DNA from: Asterella californica
Lineage: Eukaryota > Streptophyta > Marchantiopsida > Marchantiales > Aytoniaceae
Reading direction: 5' to 3'
Assembly: GCA_036924285.1 (NCBI GenBank)
Contig: JAYKYS010000015.1
Location: 10,540,001-10,604,000, forward strand
DNA: 64,000 nucleotides
Part shown: positions 49,420 to 60,200 of the stretch, in pieces
How the letters are laid out: the number at the start of each line of letters is the position of its first letter
Position numbering within the stretch: the first letter of the stretch is position 1
Translations under genes and position numbers: made by a program
Notes under the pieces: model-generated
Database searches by the model: none
What the model was told of the DNA's origin: nothing
What the model saw: only the letters and a program-made list of their open reading frames with translations

Positions 49420-50265
49420 GTAACAAGGGGGCTGCTTAAGGGGCTTGCTTGCGCCTGCGACCTGTCAACGGACGGTGCGGGAGATTTGGAAGTCCAATGC
49501 AAACGCGCAAGGCGTCGTTGGGTTCAGATCTGTGCAGGCTACGCACTGGTTCAAACGGTTTGGGAAGAGATGGATCAGGGAGTGCGTACTGAGTGAAATT
49601 GAGACGCAGGAAGCAGATTTGGAGTTTTCAGTTACCTGTGAAGGAGAGTTGGACCGTTCGGGCCGTTCCGGAGTCCAAACTTGCTGTCCTTGGATCCAAC
49701 GTGATCAGAACACCGAGTTCTACAGGAAATTGAAGACGATACCAGTTTTCATCGGGCGGTTTGGAAGTTCTGAGTGAAATTGGCTCGCAGGGAAACGCTT
49801 ACATCAGATTTTCGTTCACCTGCGACCTGAGGTTGGGCTGTTCTTCGCGATAGGTGAGCCAAGCTCTTCGTTCTTGGAGCCTACGCGATCAGGGAGTCTT
49901 CATCTACTCATAGGAGAAGACTGTACGTGAATTGGATTGTTGGTTTGGGTGTGGTGAACAAGTTTGAGCTGCAGGGAGCTGATTTACGTCAGTTTTTTGC
50001 AACCTGCGACCAAATTTCTTGCGTGGTTTTGCAAGGGGAACTCCAAACGACTTGTTTGGAGTCTTGTTGGGTTCAGGGTAGCTAGATCTATCTGCCAGCG
50101 AAGACGGATATCAGTTTGGACGATCCGTTTGTGCGGTGTGAGCGGTTTTAAGCCGCAGGGAGGAGTTTTTGGAGGTTCGGTCACCTGCGACCGAAAATTG
50201 GCGATATCTCGGCTGTCAGGAGTCGGATCTGAAGGTTTCTTGGGTTAACGGAGTCAGCAGAGGAG
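49420..50265 (+). repeat. Tandem array with period near 183 bp, about 5 degenerate copies
   Basis: CCTGCGAC-like cores occur at 49454, 49635, 49819, 50003 and 50184, spaced 181, 184, 184 and 181 bp. Each is preceded by a GCAGG(G)A block about 30 bp upstream and followed by a TTGG or CGATC-containing segment. The copies are much more diverged than those of the neighbouring 157-bp array, so this array is older. No protein-coding continuity is seen. Confidence 0.7.
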
Positions 50266-51480
50266 ACCCTATCGACATCTGAAGTCCGTTCAGCGAAAGG
50301 AGGAAGTCCACAGATAGGCCTTTTTCGGTTTCTTCGCTACGGGTTTTGCTCTTTTGAGTTCGTTAGAATTCTGGTTGGTTGTATACAGCTTGTGGTAGCT
50401 AGCTTTAGCTAAGAGCTTATACATGGATGTGGTTTGGACTTGGGTTTGGATCTTGTGATACTGCTGTGGCTCTGTTTGTTAGCAAAGAGAAGTTTCTCTT
50501 GCTTTGAGCTACGCTTCGGTGGGTTTGGGTCAGGGTTGCGATTCAAGGGTTGTTTTCAGGGGCTTTTGAAGCAGGTTACGGACCGCTCTGGTCTGTTTTT
50601 CAATTCTGTGCTGTTTGGAGAAAGAATCGACAGTGTACATACTTTCAGAGTGGTATATATCGCAGCATTCCTTTCGTGGTTGTCCTTCTCTGTCTTGTCT
50701 TTGTTTGGCACACAGCATCTCCACAGCCAGGAACCTCGCGTTTTCCTGGACATCCTTCACGCACAAAATATCCGACACGATAACGTCCTCAAATGAAATC
50801 GATAATATGGTGTGGATTCTTTTCATCTTCAAACTATATATATTAGTAATTCTTGAATGAATAATAGGACGTGTCAAAGCTACGAAATAAAATTGTCTAA
50901 CATCCAGAAGAAAAAAGTCGTTAGTTGGCCAAAGGATAACTTTAGTCTAGAGCCGTGTATCGCTTATAATCATATTTGTGAACCTATATAATTACTTATT
51001 TTACAAAATCAAAGTAAATTTCTTGATTTTAAACTTCCTTACCACCAAAACTCACAGTCGAATCGAATAAAAAGTAAATTAGAGACTTCCATGACATTGT
51101 CCTACGGACACCTCTGGAAATACTTGCAAAAAATGTTCGTGATCTTTAGATCGAAATGATAACTCTTGCTCACCAGACAAGAATATTACCAAAGATTATA
51201 GATTGACATGCAATATAAAAATGACGTGAATAGATCCCAAAAAACCCTTTATTGTCAAAAGAGAAACATGACTAGGAAATATTTTATGAACATCTTACTA
51301 TTTCATCATTATTTGGCCAGATAAATTACAGAAGTTCTCAACTGCAATCAAAGCAAAATAAGCATCTCCAACGGCCTTGTACAGTGAATTTCGTTTTCTC
51401 TTATCAGAAAACGTATAAATATTAAAAAACATCTTATAATAAAATATAATAAAACAAGTCGCTACGCATGCAATGGAATT
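50266..51480. other. Intergenic, nothing recognised
   Basis: The left part contains frames up to 120 codons with no family resemblance. From about 50.9 kb composition drops to high AT. No transposon motif could be assigned. Confidence 0.4.
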
Positions 51481-52370
51481 GCAAGGGCTATGCGTTTGCA
51501 AGACCTCACAATCCTAGAAGGTGAAATCTGTGAAGGTGAATGTTAAAAATGAAATACATCTCATCTCACGAGTCTTAGAAAGTGATATATGTGAAAGTGT
51601 AATTCTAGAGATGTGGATGAATGTTAAAAAAATGATGAAAATTAATATAGTCTTTGAAAGCCATGATAAAATTATCTTCGGAGATTGAAAGAAGTAGTTT
51701 ATAAATTTATGTAACTCACAACGGGCATCTTTCAACATGTCTTCATATGGTGATAGTAACATGTCTGCATCATTTATGCAAATATATACTTGTGAAGCTT
51801 CGGATCATTTTGAGGATAATGATCATAAGAATCTTCAAATGTATGCAAATGTAGAAGTTGATGAGTCTTTGGACCGATTCGAAGGTAGTGATAAGTTACA
51901 ACTGCAGAAAAGAACATTTAGAATATTGTGGAGGTTAGGAAAGATAATTTTAAACTGTGTTATTACATACATTTCAAAATTTGTAGAAATTAGAAAAAGA
52001 TACATAAATGACATTGTGCTAATTTTCAGTTTGTGTATGATGCAATTATTGTTTGTATTAGCTTTAACTCGATGCATATGAATTTGTATTGCATGGTTTG
52101 AATAATGATCGTATTAAGAAAATAAATAGACTAATTTGTTTAGCTACATGAGAATATAATAACATATGATTATTTTTGAAATGAGAAAATATATAATGAA
52201 GATTGTGAGAGATGTTGTGAAGATTATGTACATTAGAGTATCAATAATATATAAGATATGCAAGAAGTGTATAGAATGATTTGAATCTTGAGGTCGTCTT
52301 GAGAGCAATGATAAATCGTAACTGCAAAACAAAACATTTGGAATATTATGGATGTTAAAATGAGCATGTT
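51481..52370 (+). repeat. Diverged direct repeats in AT-rich DNA
   Basis: GATAAGTTACAACTGCAGAAAAGAACATTTAGAATATTGTGG (first part at about 51890) has a clear relative at about 52308-52352. A second pair, TTAGAA.GTGA.AT.TGTGAA, lies at 51516 and 51578. The frame at 51737-52081 (114 codons) contains a 22-residue near-duplication (EASDHFEDND, then ESLDRFEGSD). This may be the relic of a repeat-bearing coding sequence, but no family was recognised. Confidence 0.45.
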
Positions 52371-53210
52371 TATATTGTATAGAACAGATGTGGATGCAAA
52401 GTCAATAGCTCATGACATGATGATGATTTACAATCTATATAAAAAATGTTTTTTTTCAAGAAATGTAAAAGGGAGTACATTGTTTCACAAGTGTTGAAAA
52501 TCTCTTGAATATGAAATATATGGTCATGAACATCACTCGTATAGCTCGATTGATGAGTACACAAAGAAAAGAAGATTGGATTTATTTTTTCACGTAAATG
52601 AGAACATATTAACATGTGATGGAATTTTTATAGAGAATAAAAATAGGATCATGATCTGTCCAATAAGCATGTGATGATGAAGAGAGATTGAAAAATCCTA
52701 AGCACTTACATATATTACAATTGATCGAGCATCGTCATATAGTTGTAGTCAGCATAACCACTCTCGAAATGAAACGGTTGAAACTAAAATCACGTGGCAA
52801 TTCCACATCCATGATCTTCAGATGAATATCTCATCTTCCACTTACATGCTCATACAATTTCTAAACACAAGATCATCAATAAAACATCACCTTGATGTTC
52901 GAGCATATCATAATTTACAACTATATGATATTTTGTACTTCAGTGAGACACTTATACAAAATCCTACTTCTGTTCTGCATTTCATAGACAGAATAAGAAT
53001 CACATAGTGATCATACGACATAAATAAATAAATATTAAGACATATATCATAAGACATAAATGATGAAAATTTTCATGATTTGATCACAAGACATAAATCA
53101 TAAATCATAAGACAAAATTTTTTCCAAATCTATAAATAACTCATGTGAACAAAAATTTTCTCTGGTATAAAGATATGTGACTTTCACAAATAAAAATAAT
53201 TTATAATTTA
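52371..53210. other. Very AT-rich interval
   Basis: No gene. CATAAGACATAAAT-type short repeats occur at about 53010-53115. Confidence 0.45.
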
Positions 53211-53295
53211 TAATTTATAGTCTAACCTTTCCAAGAGGACAGGTTAGGAAATAAATTAAAGCTCATTGCATATTCTCCTCTTTCAAACTGGGAAG
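53211..53295 (-). repeat. Double-hairpin repeat copy, truncated
   Basis: TAATTTATAGTCTAACCT pairs with AGGTTAGGAAATAAATTA (53211-53258). The outer arm of the other hairpin, TTGCATATTCTCCTCTTTC, follows at 53267 but has no partner: sequence changes at about 53296 into the perfect palindrome. The order of hairpins shows the minus-strand orientation relative to 28.3 kb. Confidence 0.75.
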
Positions 53296-53300
53296 AATTT

Positions 53301-53398
53301 TTTTTTCCGTTTGTCTTGTTTTTCATTTCTGACAAAAGATCAAAGGGATTCCAAATTGATCTTTTGTCAGAAATGAAAAACAAGACAAACGGAAAAAA
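53301..53398. repeat. Perfect 43-bp inverted repeat with 12-bp loop
   Basis: The arm at 53301-53343 (starts TTTTTTCCGTTTGTCTTG, ends AAAAGATCAA) is exactly complementary to 53356-53398. The loop is AGGGATTCCAAA. Transcribed, it would fold into a mismatch-free 43-bp stem, a suitable small-RNA substrate. Its perfection implies very recent formation. Confidence 0.95.
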
Positions 53399-53544
53399 TG
53401 ATAGATAAATTCAATCAGATGATTAGTTCTAAGATTATTGTAGTCTCTTTTGGTGATATGTTTGATTAAGGTGTTGTGAAATATGAAAACAGAACTGAAA
53501 AACTCAGAATGTCTATGACAAAAAGAGTAGTTGGTGGTCCCATA

Positions 53545-53576
53545 AGCTCTCATCAGTCGGCTGCCTGATGAGAGCT
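53545..53576. repeat. Perfect 12-bp hairpin
   Basis: AGCTCTCATCAG and CTGATGAGAGCT flank the 8-base loop TCGGCTGC. It lies about 150 bp from the larger palindrome. A terminator role is not implied. Confidence 0.8.
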
Positions 53577-53818
53577 GACTGTATCTTACGTCTGAGTCTC
53601 CTCTTAATAAAGTCTCGTGGCCGTACATTGCTGTGAACCCGGAACTATGCAAGTGAAATCAACTTGCTTTAGACTTATAACTTCGGAGAAGCACACATAG
53701 AACTCAAAAACGATTTTAACCGATAAGTCTAACAGAGAAAGATTTCCTGCAAAGAACATAAGTGCAAGGTTACTAAATTCACATCCATTCATCTTTAGAT
53801 AATAAATTAATCTAAGCA

Positions 53819-53935
53819 TTAATTTATTACCTAACCTTTCCCAACTGACGGGTTAGGTAATAAATTAACATATTTGCCTCCTCCATCTTCCGATGGAGGA
53901 GGTGAATATGCATGCAACTGGGAAGAGGTGAATAT
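53819..53935 (-). repeat. Double-hairpin repeat copy, best preserved
   Basis: TTAATTTATTACCTAACC (53819-53836) is exactly complementary to 53851-53868. ATATTTGCCTCCTCCATC (53870-53887) pairs with 53892-53909 through 18 positions, two of them G-T wobbles, around a 4-base loop. A further GGAAGAGGTGAATATGCAAGG follows. Together with the copies near 0.3, 28.3, 34.7, 35.0, 37.3 and 53.2 kb it defines the family. Confidence 0.85.
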
Positions 53936-56900
53936 GCAAGGAAGTCGATGAAGGTCCCACCTGTTCGTCTTGTATCTTGTACGAACGCCGGAAACCTGCA
54001 GACAGATAGCAGTTTGTGGTTACAGCTTTACTGATCTAATTACGTAGGACTCTGTACGCTCACGCTTCTCTAGTCGCAAACTCGTGTCGGTTAGTGTTAC
54101 ATGATGTAGCAAGCGGTTCTATGCACTGTGGTCGCTTGCGAAACACATTTGAACGGTTTCATTCATCCGAACCTGATTTTACAACAGATCCCTGCATCAG
54201 TGTAGACTCCTACCTTCTCAGCATGCGCTAAATTAGGAATTTGAGAAAGAGGGCAAATGGTGTTGTGCAAACGAAGGTGATTGTTTTGCTGGTGAGCAAG
54301 TAGCTGCGCATGCAGTGTTTTGCATTTATCTGGAGAGAATCTGGAGGGTTTTCTCGGTAAACGCTGTGAGTACAGCACAGAAGGTTGTGTAAATCATGTC
54401 ATGTACAGCACAGAAGGTTGCGTAATTCATGTCGTGGAAATTAGTAATTATAAATTTCCGTTTTGCTTGATGAAGAAATTTCATTACTCTCTTGTCATGC
54501 TATATGAAGTTAGTCAATATTTGCTGCAAGATCTTGGTTTTGGATCAATGTTTGATACCGGAAAAACTGAAGAGAAGAATTTACCATGGCACGGCGATAG
54601 AACTTGTTGGCTCTTCAAGCACATTTCTTCAAACTCCAATCAAGAAATAGACAAAGTTCAAAGATGGACACTGCCACTGATATTATCTATTTATCTATCT
54701 TTGGAAGCTGGATATCTGGAACAACTATTAGAAAAGGCTTTCCTCTATATTATCCTACGGAATCGACAGTAAGTTATGAAAATGCACACCTACAGGAACA
54801 ACAAAAAATATCCATTGTCGTAATACTTTGCTATAGAAACCCATATTTTTATCATGTACACGTGGTACCCTTCCCTCAACTCCTGTTTCGGGTTATTTCT
54901 CTATAAACTATGGTTCGTCAGAAGCAAGTTGCAAGCAAGTGAGACACACAGAAACAACAAATTCCCTCAGGAGCAACAACCGACCAAAAGTGAGTTTGCC
55001 GGTTGTTGGTGCGATGAAACTAATAGTTTACGGCTTACACATCATAGTCAAAGTCTAAATGAGCCGTGGATGGACGGAGGATGCACAACAACCCACAAGA
55101 CAGTGAGTACAGTAAGTGAGTAAGCCAAGGGTGGTCCGGATGAGGTTGGCCTCAACGTACAGTTTTTGATCTCCTGGGTATCGTCGCAACACTACTCTAC
55201 TCTATTGATTGATGTCCTGCGAGTCTTGATCGTCCGAAGAACTTGCAAATGACAGTGTATTGCTATCAGCGTGTACGACAGGGCAATTAACGGGAGTAGA
55301 ATTAATAACATCGCAACACTGGTGGTACGTTAGGCAGGACTTTCATTTCTTGCCAAACTTGATATTTTGCTAGAATTCTTGAAGTCTCTAGATAATTTTG
55401 AACGTAAAGTGCTTTATACGATTCGGAACTGTCAACCTCACGAGTCACGAGAATCCTTCACGAGTGGAGACGTAGGGACCATTAGTCAAGCCATCATTAC
55501 TACTGGATATGCTTGAAATACAGAGTGACACGCCAGCAAGCCAGCGGAAAGGGATCAGTCACCAGTGACACTCACGTCGGAAGAGAAGCGTAATGAGCGC
55601 AGCCGTGCACCTATCGATCTGCAGGAGTGGCGCGTCTCGTGCATATGCCGTAGCGTGGTCAAAGCGAGATTCTGCATAATCGCAAGACTGAAGAATCTCT
55701 GGACAAGAAGGACGAGTACATGCGTGGATAAATTTGCACGGACACTGAACGTCACGACTTTGTTGCCGGGTGTGCACTACTGTTGGGATGTCTGCCGTTG
55801 TCTTGGCCCACTCTGCTCTTGCCTACACACGGAGCCTTGTCCTGCAACCGGTTGGGAGATTGCCCTTGCATCGAAAATCTTCTAATCTGATGCGCATAAG
55901 GGTTTTAGTGCCAGGTGCGTGAACATGAAATCAGTCATGCTACTGCCCTACTCTGGAGTTTTCGCAGTTGGTAGGTTTTCGGAACACCGAGATATCACAG
56001 CTTTAAACTTGCAATAGCTGGCCAACCAATTCGGGAACAGTGGCTTTAATTTTTGTGCTAGAATCTGGAATTGCTGCGCTGGTGTTTTCGTTCGTGGATT
56101 GATCCTCTTAGGCATTAGGGATACCTTGGTTTGTAGGCAGATTACTGGCTAACGTAACATAGGGGTCCTAGCTGACCGGTCATGCCGACTCAGAGCCGGC
56201 ATAAGTTAAAGATTTCAGGACGGCATTTTGAGTTTCTGTCTCGTCGGCTGTAAATGCTTGAATTCCTTCATGCTGTGCTTCACTGCCTGGGTTAATATGA
56301 TTCGTACATCCTATAGAGTCTTGAATTAGCTTTGGATTAGGTGTTTCAGTTTTCAAAACTTTTTAGTGACTATTACAGCTGCGCTAGATGTAAAGTAACA
56401 GTTGCTCGTAACTACACATGCCTCCTGGCCTCGGTGGACTTCGCAGTGGTCAGAAACTGTGATGATGTATACCTGCACCTCAAAATTTGCTGTTAATCAT
56501 TTGTGAAAAGCATGTTGAAGAGTCAGTAAGGAACAAACACTTGCAGAAGGCTTGGACCGCGCTGGAAAAATAATGGAAGGGCGTGTGGTATTATGCACAG
56601 CATGGTTTGACACGTCTAGCCGTATTGGTTGACATTATGTATGTAGTAAAGGACGAACTTCCGAGGAGATCCATTAGTGGAAGTAAATCACTTTTTTTTG
56701 ACTATAAATACATACTAACGACAGTCACTCAAATTTGGATCGTGATAGTGTGTAATTGGATTATAATTGCACCGTCAATTACGCAACTTCATTAGCGAAT
56801 GTTATAAGTATATGATCAGGGCACTGGTCCCTTACATGTACTTCTGACTTGCATAGCTCGCATTGTTCCTCGTGCGTAGTGTCATCACCACGAGGCCTCC

Positions 56901-57207
56901 TTTTCCCTAGAGAGTCAGATAATGCTAAATTTCAGTCTCTTTTGTGCTGCTTTGTCTGCTTTGTCACTTTCGTATACATCGAATATCGAATTTACTTGGT
57001 AGTAGGACGAGGTTTTTGTGCGGTCGTGTACAATTTTCGTTTTGCGTCTCGCTGGTGGAGTAGAATCTGCAAGTCTGAAGTAAATTCAAAGATGGCCGCC
57101 AGTTTTGTCGTACTCTTGCTTAACTCGAACTTGCTTCATTGTTGCAATCGCTCTGCCAGCTTTAGATCCACCATGTACTCTATCAAGATGCGCATTCTCC
57201 AAGGACC
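53936..57207. other. Intergenic upstream of the S4-domain gene
   Basis: No recognisable gene. A 33-bp tandem duplication (TACAGCACAGAAGGTTG..) is at 54370-54435. Frames of 100-150 codons at 54.3-54.9 and 55.6-55.9 kb have no family resemblance. The last few hundred bases should hold the promoter and leader of the S4 gene. A small frame starting at 57092 in a good ATG context (AAGATGGCCGCC) reads like a transit peptide but is out of frame with the next exon. Confidence 0.4.
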
Positions 57208-60200
57208 ATGCTTTACAGGTCTCGTTCGGTTTTGAAGCTTCCAGGAAGATGCTATGGAGCTCTTCTTTCAAGGGAGGATAAAAATGATCTTCTGTCGGGT
57301 GTTGACCCTAGTAATCTTGAAGCAGTTACACGGATTCTTGAGCAGGTGTGTGTCTTTTTGATATCTGAATGTCCGTTAGTGTTAAAATAGAAGTGAACAT
57401 CATGTCCCCAGCGACTGTCTCTCATTCTTATGTTCCTCGATCCATCAGGGCAGAAGAGCAGCTGATAGATGGGACATAGCTCACTCGAGCTTTCTTACTC
57501 CTCCGACTTTGCAAGATGCTTTGCTAGCGCTGAAGCGAGTTGCTGATATTGGAATTGTCGTTTGGGGTGGTTACTCACAGGTATTGTGTTGTTGAGATTC
57601 TTGTTGATGAAGTGTACAAATAGATTTCAGCTCGTTTAGCACTAGTATGGAAGTAAGAACTTCCAGGATCGTTTCAGAGCAAAATATACTGGAAATAACC
57701 AGTACATTACTCTCGGAAATTACTTCTTGGAACTACTGTTGCAATAATCATACCACTGTAGCTGCAGATGAAATTATTTTTATCGGTTATATCGGTTTTG
57801 TCGCTTCGATTTCCCTGCAAACTTAATTCAGTTGCTTGGGTAGGCAGAACGGTGCCGACTTTCCTTAGGAAATGTTGAAGCTATGAACAGTTCAGTTCGG
57901 GAAGAAATCGAGTCCACGTCTGTAGCCGCTATCAGGTGAGATTTGATGAGACAGTATTTTGTCCTTACATCTAGCATTCATCGTTATGTTGGTTAGCATG
58001 CAAGGGAGGAGTTTACGTGTTCTGGAAGTGTAATCAGTGCGGGGCTTGCAGTATCAGTGGAAGTCGGATCACATGCATTCGTGTTATTCAAGTTGAGTCA
58101 CAAGTCTGTCACAGTAGAAACAGATGTACTGTTGTCCAAAGGTGACGACTGTGTAGGTTCTGGTCAGTTAGAACTGATAAGACTTTGTCTGTGGTGGTAG
58201 TATCTCTGGCAACTTCAAATATGACACGGCAACACATGGAGATTTTTTGGGCGCTGTACTGGGTACAGGAATTGTACGTGAAAAAGTTGGGGACATCGTT
58301 ATGAAGGTGTGTATAGCACACGTGGCTACTTCAGCTGGTTAGGTCCATCGTATCAGGGAGGGTGGACAACATTGTTGGACCCATGAGTGTTTTTGCTAAG
58401 CTGTATCGGATATTCAGATCATTCAAGCTCTCGACTCTGGAGGACTGAATGCCTTCAAAACAGCGACATGTAGGAAGCAGACATGACAAGAAGACGAGTT
58501 CTCTCGAAAATATTTCTGTATGAGACCTAACAGAATCGTTTCAGTACTAGGAAGAAATAACAGGACAGGAGTTTACCTTTCGTCCGTAACACCCCGAGCC
58601 AGGGCGCGGGGTCTACGGTCGAAAGGCTACGAGATGCAGTCCATAAAAGTACAACTTTAATCTGATATCTTGGTTAATAATGAGGAGGCTCCCTGAGAAG
58701 GACGTTTGTATAAGGAAGTGGGTCGAAGTAGACGTTACATGTTGCTAAAGCCCTTTGATAGCAAAGGATATCATCGTGGGAAGTTTGAATGTAGAAATCT
58801 ATCCAGGAATGTGCCTTGTTACCAATCCTGAGAGGATGACTTGTTTCCAACGAACAGGAGGATCAAGGAGCACAGGTGCTGGTGGTCCCTGAACTTGCAG
58901 GGTTCTTGTGCGCTTCTATAACGCAGGTATATCTGAGTCCATTTTGTGTCCTACCTCGCCGGCATTGCCTACTGCATATCTAGAGCCGCTGGATAGCCCA
59001 TGTGCGTATTCAGTAGAAGTCCTATTTATAACCGCATGCCCCCTTGATACACGTCGCTGCCATATATAAGTATAATAAGTCTCTATCTTGTGTTGCACCT
59101 ATATCAAACTTCAATTCCGTTTCATGATGGTTCTCCTGGAGGGAGAATTCACCTACTGTTGATGAATGAATCTTCAGTTGTTAGACCTCCGTATTTTGCA
59201 TGGATTGAGTGGATAATACGTATAGATTAGTTTGTACCTCTTCTACTGCATGTCATCTGTATCGTTCCTCCATGCCAGGGGACCCTGTTTCTGGGAATGT
59301 ACCAATATCCTGTCCCCAGGGTAGAATCTTTGCTAAAGAAGTGAACAATTGTACCGTATGGTCACCCTTTCATTCCTTGCTAGGTACTGTACTTCTCAGG
59401 GTCTATCCAGTGATGCTTGGCTCAGTAGTCACTAACTGTCACGAGGCACACCCTCCGGTTATAAATTCGCTAACCAGTCGGCATTGTTAGCACACATTCG
59501 GCCCCTAATTGCTTCTTACTATGTACTTGGCCGGGCTAATTGCGTGTTACCTCTATACTAGAGAGCGGGTCCTTGAGCATATCTGCCATTCTTTACCTAT
59601 GAATATAACTGTCACGAGGCAGAAAATATGTCCGCACGCTCAGATGTCCCGGAACTGAACAGAAACTCCTGGACCGACAAGGCCCTGATGAGTCGGTGAA
59701 GTCTTTGTCTGATTGACCATTTTCTTACTCATCTACAGCCTAACCTTCTGTGTTGGGTGCTGATGAGGTGCATGCTACGGGAGTGTGTTCTGCTGCATGC
59801 TCCTAGTGTATATTGTGGTAATTAGGTTCTTGAGTGTACACCTACTCAGTACCTAAATCCATCAGTGATGGACTGGGAAATATGTGTTCGTTTACTACTT
59901 CTGTCTGTCTTCCCTGTATTCACTCGCTAAATCTGTGCTCCTCAACTCACTTCAACTAACCCTCTCCTGCACGACTAGGATGACTAGGATGTCTAGGCAA
60001 TTCTAACCTCTCTATTAGTTTTTTTTCTTGTTCACTGCTACTGACAAGATATCTACATCCTAGATCTACGACCTTCGTAAGTACTTTACCTCCACTTACT
60101 GGACTTACTGTCTTTTACTCTCGTTATGGTTCTCTAGTTAGAGTGCTTTAACGTCTAACTTGCAGGTTCAAGTTTAAGTTCAGGAAGTATGGCGGCTCCT

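Noticed and set aside
53565..53580. CTGATGAG within the 12-bp hairpin at 53545, again hammerhead-like.
   Set aside because: It is used up in the perfect hairpin and has no GAAA or cleavage-site partner nearby.
54320..54772. 150-codon plus-strand frame considered as a gene.
   Set aside because: It includes a 33-bp tandem duplication, has no family resemblance, and no splice context supports it.
59682..59702. CTGATGAG followed by GGTGAAG, resembling a hammerhead ribozyme core (intron 5 of the S4 gene).
   Set aside because: Stem II cannot form, the GAAA after it is missing, and the related segment at about 62395-62450 lacks the core.
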